DNA of 64,000 bases, from NCBI RefSeq assembly GCF_016658865.1, contig NZ_CP067992.1, positions 1,755,001-1,819,000 on the forward strand, given 5' to 3'. The position numbers and the translations under genes are program-made. Source of the stretch: Streptococcus mitis (GTDB lineage Bacteria > Bacillota > Bacilli > Lactobacillales > Streptococcaceae). Positions 58,514 through 64,000 of the stretch are shown here, in pieces. Numbering within the stretch: position 1 is the first letter of the stretch; every line of letters starts with the position of its first letter. The notes beneath the pieces were generated by a model, which did no database searches, was not told where the DNA came from, and was given only the letters and a program-made list of their open reading frames with translations.

Positions 58514-58936
58514 CTACTTTCCGTCAAACCAAAGAGTAATTTCTCGCTTAGCTGACTCTTCTGAATCTGAACCATGCACAACATTTTGAATAGCTTGGTT
58601 TTCTCCAGCAGCTTTTGCAAAATCACCTCGAATAGTTCCTGGTAAAGCTTCCTCTGGACGAGTAGCACCCATCATGGTCCGCCAAGTTTCAATTACTTTG
58701 GGACCAGAAATGATACCTACAAGAACTGGGCCTGAAGTCATAAATTCACGAATCGGTGGGTAAAAACTTTGACCAACCAAGTCCTGATAGTGCTGATCAA
58801 TCAACTCTTCTGAAACCTGTGAACGCAACTCCAATTTTTCGATTGTAAAGCCACGTTGTTCGATGCGTTTCAACACTTCACCTACTAATCCTCTTTTTAC
58901 ACCATCTGGTTTAATGATAAAGAATGTTTGTTCCAT
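58514..58936 (-). CDS. ndk: Nucleoside diphosphate kinase
   Basis: The 140-residue enzyme transfers phosphate from ATP to other nucleoside diphosphates. It has the [19 protein letters not shown] start, the [17 protein letters not shown] region and the active-site His in [16 protein letters not shown] near residue 120. The His is in place, so the enzyme should be active. It stands alone, between the rpoC terminator and its own terminator, with an extended -10 promoter (TGG-TAAAAT at 58968-58973). Confidence 0.97.
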   Translation of the reverse strand: MEQTFFIIKPDGVKRGLVGEVLKRIEQRGFTIEKLELRSQVSEELIDQHYQDLVGQSFYPPIREFMTSGPVLVGIISGPKVIETWRTMMGATRPEEALPGTIRGDFAKAAGENQAIQNVVHGSDSEESAKREITLWFDGK

Positions 58937-58967
58937 ACCCGTCTCCTTTGTCAGCTTCTTTCTTTTA

Positions 58968-58973
58968 TTTTAC
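58968..58973 (-). promoter_or_regulatory. ndk: ndk extended -10 promoter
   Basis: Minus-strand TAAAAT preceded by TGG. The start codon is 31 bases downstream, with AAAGGAG as ribosome site. Confidence 0.6.
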
Positions 58974-59004
58974 CACATTTCATGGAAAAATGGAGAAAGT
59001 TTTC

Positions 59005-59036
59005 AGAAAAGAGAAAGAGAACCCGAAGGCTCTCTC
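59005..59036 (-). terminator. Terminator after rpoC
   Basis: On the minus strand GAGAGCC-TTCG-GGTTCTC folds into a stem with a stable TTCG loop, followed by TTTCTCTTTTC. Confidence 0.82.
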
Positions 59037-59044
59037 ATTCTCTC

Positions 59045-62000
59045 TTATTCTACTGTTTCTTCCACAGTTTCAACGGCAGTGTCCACAACTACTTCTGTTG
59101 TCTCTTCATTTCCTTCTTCCTCTACTGGAGGATTAAGGTATTCTTCTTCGTTGATAGCTTGTGGTTCAAGGTTACGGTAACGGGCCATACCAGTACCTGC
59201 TGGGATGATCTTACCGATGATAACATTTTCTTTAAGTCCAAGGAGATGGTCTTTCTTACCACGGATAGCCGCGTCAGTAAGGACACGAGTTGTTTCCTGG
59301 AAGGAAGCCGCTGACAAGAAACTGTTGGTTTCAAGTGAGGCTTTGGTAATTCCCATAAGAACTGGGCGACCTGTCGCTGGAACTCCACCTGCAATAAGGA
59401 CATCTTTGTTGGCATCTGTAAAGTCATTGATATCCATGAGGGTACCCATGAGAAGATCTGTGTCACCTGGATCCATGACACGAACTTTACGGATCATTTG
59501 ACGAACCATTACCTCGATGTGTTTGTCACCGATTTCTACCCCTTGGCTACGGTAAACTTTTTGTACTTCACCGAGAAGGTAAGTTTCAACTGACAAGACA
59601 TCACGAACTGCAAGGAGACGTTTTGGTTGGATAGAACCTTCTGTCAGAGCAGCACCACGCGCTACTTGGTCTCCAACTTCAACACGCATACGAGCTGTAA
59701 ATGGAACGACATACTCCCCTTCGCCAGTTTCACCCTTAACAAAGACTTTCTTAGTACGAGTTGATGCATCTTCTTCGATAGCTGTAACTTGTCCTTTAAC
59801 CTCTGTGATAACCGCTTCCCCTTTAGGGTTGCGAGCTTCAAAGATTTCTTGGACACGAGGAAGACCCTGAGTGATATCGGTATTTGAGGCAACCCCACCC
59901 GTGTGGAAGGTACGCATTGTAAGCTGTGTACCAGGTTCCCCGATAGATTGGGCAGCGATTGTACCAACTGCTTCACCGACTTCAACCGCATCACCAGTCG
60001 CCAAGTTGATACCATAACAGTGACGGCAGACACCATGACGAGTGTTACATGTAAATACAGAGCGGATAGTAACTTCTTCCACACCAGCATTGACAATTTC
60101 ACGCGCCTTGTCTTCTGTAATCAACTCATTTGGACCGATGATCACTGCACCAGTTTCTGGATGTTTAACAGTTTTCTTAGTGTAACGACCATTGAGACGC
60201 TCTTCGAGTGACTCGATCATTTCTTTTCCTTCTGCGATAGAACGGATCAAGAGACCACGGTCAGTTCCACAGTCATCCTCACGGATGATAACGTCTTGGG
60301 CAACGTCAACCAAACGACGAGTCAAGTAACCTGAGTCGGCTGTCTTAAGGGCCGTATCGGTCATACCTTTACGGGCACCGTGAGTTGAGAAGAACATTTC
60401 GAGTACTGACAAACCTTCGCGGAAGTTTGAAAGGATTGGCAATTCCATGATGCGTCCGTTCGGAGCAGCCATCAGACCACGCATACCGGCAAGCTGTGAG
60501 AAGTTTGAGATATTACCACGGGCTCCAGAGTCCATCATCATAACGATTGGGTTCTTAGGATCTTGGTTGGCAATCAAACGTTTCTCTAGTTTTTCACGGG
60601 CAGCACGCCATTCAGCTGTAACGGCATTGTAACGCTCGTCGTCTGTAATCATACCACGACGGAATTGTTTTGTGATTTGTTCTACACGTTTGTGTGATTC
60701 TTCAATGATTTCAGCCTTGTCATCAACGACTGGAATATCGGCAATACCCACTGTCAATCCTGCAAGAGTTGAGTGGTGGTAACCGAGGTTCTTCATACGG
60801 TCAAGTAGGGCAGAAGTTTCTGTCGTACGGAAACGTTTGAAGATTTCAGCGATGATATTCCCAAGGTTTTTCTTCTTGAATGGAGGGTTAAGCTCAAGAT
60901 TGCTGATAGCTTCCTTGATATCTCCACCAAGTGGCAAGAAATATTTAGCTGGAACGCCTTCTGTCAAGTTGGCATTATTTGGTTCTTGCAAGTATGGTAG
61001 CCCCTCTGGCATGATGTCGTTGAAGAGGATTTTACCAACTGTTGTGAGCAAGACCTTATGTTTTTGCTCTTCTGTCCAAGGCTTGTTGAGGCTGTCTGTT
61101 GCGATACCAACACGTGAGTGGAGGTGAACATAACCATTACGGTAAGCCATAACCGCTTCGTCACGGTCTTTGAAGACCATTCCTTCACCTTCACGACCAG
61201 CTTCTTCCATAGTCAAGTAGTAGTTACCCAAAACCATGTCCTGAGACGGAGTAACAACTGGTTTACCATCTTTCGGATTCAAGATGTGCTCAGCAGCTAG
61301 CATCAAGATACGAGCTTCTGCTTGGGCTTCTTCTGAAAGCGGTACGTGGATGGCCATTTGGTCCCCGTCAAAGTCGGCATTGTAGGCTTCACAGACAAGC
61401 GGGTGCAAGCGAAGGGCCTTACCATCAATCAAGACTGGCTCGAAGGCTTGGATACCCAAACGGTGAAGGGTCGGTGCGCGGTTCAAAAGCACTGGGTGTT
61501 CTTTAATCACTTCTTCAAGGATATCCCAGATACGCTCATCTCCGCGTTCCACCAAGCGTTTAGCAGCTTTGACGTTTTGCACGATATCACGGGCAACAAT
61601 TTCACGCATCACGAATGGTTTAAAGAGCTCGATCGCCATTTCACGTGGCACACCACATTGGTACATCTTAAGCGTTGGACCAACGGCGATAACAGAACGT
61701 CCTGAGAAGTCAACACGTTTACCGAGCAAGTTTTGACGGAAGCGTCCTTGTTTACCTTTAAGCATGTGGCTCAATGATTTCAATGGACGGCTACCTGGTC
61801 CTGTGATTGGACGACCACGACGACCATTGTCAATCAAAGCGTCAACTGCTTCTTGAAGCATACGCTTCTCATTTTGAACGATAATACCTGGTGCATTCAA
61901 CTCAAGCAAACGAGCCAAACGGTTGTTACGGTTGATAACACGGCGGTAAAGGTCATTCAGGTCAGATGAGGCAAAACGGCCACCATCCAACTGCAACATT

Positions 62001-62722
62001 GGACGAAGATCTGGTGGAATAACCGGAAGGATATTGAGAATCATCCATTCAGGTTTGTTTCCAGACTTGTAAAAGGCATCCAAAACATCCAAACGACGGA
62101 TGGCTTTGACACGTTTTTGTCCAGTAGCTGTTTTCAACTCTTCTTTGAGTTCAGCAATTTCTTTTTCAAGATCTACTTGTTTCAAGAGGTCTTGGATAGC
62201 TTCGGCACCCATCTTGGCAACGAACGATCCATAACCATACTCACGCAAGCGCTCACGGTATTCGCGCTCTGTCATGATAGACTTGTGCTCAAGTGGTGTA
62301 TCCTTAGGATCAATCACCACATAAGCCGCAAAGTAGATAACTTCCTCGAGGGCACGGGGACTCATATCAAGGGTCAAGCCCATACGGCTTGGAATCCCCT
62401 TGAAGTACCAGATGTGAGATACAGGAGCTTTCAATTCGATATGCCCCATACGCTCACGACGAACTTTTGTACGCGTCACTTCAACCCCACAACGGTCACA
62501 AACAATTCCTCTGTAACGAATGCGTTTGTACTTACCACAAGCACATTCCCAGTCTTTTGTAGGACCAAAGATAACTTCATCAAAGAGTCCTTCACGTTCT
62601 GGTTTCAAGGTACGGTAATTGATTGTTTCAGGTTTTTTGACTTCTCCATAAGACCATGAACGGACTTTGCTTGGAGAAGCTAGGGTGATTTGCATACTTT
62701 TAAAACGATTTACATCAACCAC
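59045..62722 (-). CDS. rpoC: RNA polymerase beta' subunit
   Basis: The 1225-residue subunit has the N-terminal zinc-binding cysteines ([24 protein letters not shown]), the catalytic [12 protein letters not shown] with three metal-binding aspartates, and the second zinc site ([13 protein letters not shown]). The C-terminal tail is acidic and rich in Val, Glu and Thr ([18 protein letters not shown]). It lies 32 bases after rpoB and ends at a terminator. All conserved blocks appear intact. Confidence 0.99.
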   Translation of the reverse strand: MVDVNRFKSMQITLASPSKVRSWSYGEVKKPETINYRTLKPEREGLFDEVIFGPTKDWECACGKYKRIRYRGIVCDRCGVEVTRTKVRRERMGHIELKAPVSHIWYFKGIPSRMGLTLDMSPRALEEVIYFAAYVVIDPKDTPLEHKSIMTEREYRERLREYGYGSFVAKMGAEAIQDLLKQVDLEKEIAELKEELKTATGQKRVKAIRRLDVLDAFYKSGNKPEWMILNILPVIPPDLRPMLQLDGGRFASSDLNDLYRRVINRNNRLARLLELNAPGIIVQNEKRMLQEAVDALIDNGRRGRPITGPGSRPLKSLSHMLKGKQGRFRQNLLGKRVDFSGRSVIAVGPTLKMYQCGVPREMAIELFKPFVMREIVARDIVQNVKAAKRLVERGDERIWDILEEVIKEHPVLLNRAPTLHRLGIQAFEPVLIDGKALRLHPLVCEAYNADFDGDQMAIHVPLSEEAQAEARILMLAAEHILNPKDGKPVVTPSQDMVLGNYYLTMEEAGREGEGMVFKDRDEAVMAYRNGYVHLHSRVGIATDSLNKPWTEEQKHKVLLTTVGKILFNDIMPEGLPYLQEPNNANLTEGVPAKYFLPLGGDIKEAISNLELNPPFKKKNLGNIIAEIFKRFRTTETSALLDRMKNLGYHHSTLAGLTVGIADIPVVDDKAEIIEESHKRVEQITKQFRRGMITDDERYNAVTAEWRAAREKLEKRLIANQDPKNPIVMMMDSGARGNISNFSQLAGMRGLMAAPNGRIMELPILSNFREGLSVLEMFFSTHGARKGMTDTALKTADSGYLTRRLVDVAQDVIIREDDCGTDRGLLIRSIAEGKEMIESLEERLNGRYTKKTVKHPETGAVIIGPNELITEDKAREIVNAGVEEVTIRSVFTCNTRHGVCRHCYGINLATGDAVEVGEAVGTIAAQSIGEPGTQLTMRTFHTGGVASNTDITQGLPRVQEIFEARNPKGEAVITEVKGQVTAIEEDASTRTKKVFVKGETGEGEYVVPFTARMRVEVGDQVARGAALTEGSIQPKRLLAVRDVLSVETYLLGEVQKVYRSQGVEIGDKHIEVMVRQMIRKVRVMDPGDTDLLMGTLMDINDFTDANKDVLIAGGVPATGRPVLMGITKASLETNSFLSAASFQETTRVLTDAAIRGKKDHLLGLKENVIIGKIIPAGTGMARYRNLEPQAINEEEYLNPPVEEEGNEETTEVVVDTAVETVEETVE

Positions 62723-62754
62723 TATTTCTTCCCTTTCTATTCTAAGTGAACTGC

Positions 62755-64000
<1,246 letters not shown>

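Noticed and set aside
62117-62659. Open frame of 180 codons on the plus strand across rpoC
   Set aside because: It is antisense to the zinc and clamp region of rpoC. No ribosome site or promoter supports it.

Overview
The window is a stretch of Firmicutes chromosome that fits a Mitis-group Streptococcus (S. mitis, S. oralis or S. pneumoniae-like). Three things support this. The gene neighbourhoods are pneumococcal: dexB next to a cpsABCD capsule locus, clpL/luxS, ilvBNC-ilvA, cinA-recA-dinF, and rpoB-rpoC. There are three BOX-type repeats. A late-competence promoter box (TACGAATA) lies in front of cinA. No lytA follows dinF, which argues against a standard pneumococcus. Almost all genes are on the minus strand. 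No rRNA, tRNA, CRISPR array, insertion sequence or prophage is visible.

Layout. Positions 1-10121 hold a capsule/receptor polysaccharide operon read right to left: cpsA, cpsB, cpsC, cpsD, a WchA-type initiating transferase, a LicD-family phosphotransferase, a WecG/TagA (WchO-like) transferase, a GT4 glycosyltransferase, UDP-GlcNAc 2-epimerase, a GT2 glycosyltransferase, and the first 158 codons of a Wzy-like polymerase cut by the window edge. The epimerase plus the TagA-type transferase predicts N-acetylmannosamine as the second sugar, and LicD predicts a phosphodiester-linked substituent. Upstream lie an AliB-like peptide-binding lipoprotein gene and dexB. Positions 14-29 kb carry a DUF1846 gene, luxS, clpL, pflB, dinB, uppP, a DUF2207 membrane protein, an amino-acid ABC transporter, a small HTH-like gene and a decayed gene. 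Positions 29-34 kb hold branched-chain amino-acid genes with a CodY-type box. Positions 34-37 kb hold fusA, rpsG and rpsL.

Positions 37-41 kb hold a compact six-gene operon: two tiny membrane proteins, an ABC ATPase and permease, a histidine kinase and a NarL-type response regulator, with three TGTCAT half-sites upstream. Then come fakA, an Asp23-family gene, rpmB, a LytTR regulator paired with a LiaF-like membrane protein, a PAP2 phosphatase, a MarR-controlled heterodimeric ABC exporter, yebC, dinF-recA-cinA, a lytR/GNAT/tsaE operon, ndk, rpoC and the 3' part of rpoB.

Most of the window is well-known core genome. The parts most worth a second look are regulatory. The clpL leader has CtsR boxes, a BOX element and a 29-codon ORF. 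The LytTR-LiaF pair has two direct repeats exactly two helical turns apart. The ABC/two-component operon has tiny partner proteins. A three-operator MarR control region lies between divergent promoters. tsaE has a predicted leaderless promoter. A long imperfect palindrome sits between rpsG and fusA. I saw nothing that I can call with confidence a wholly new system.
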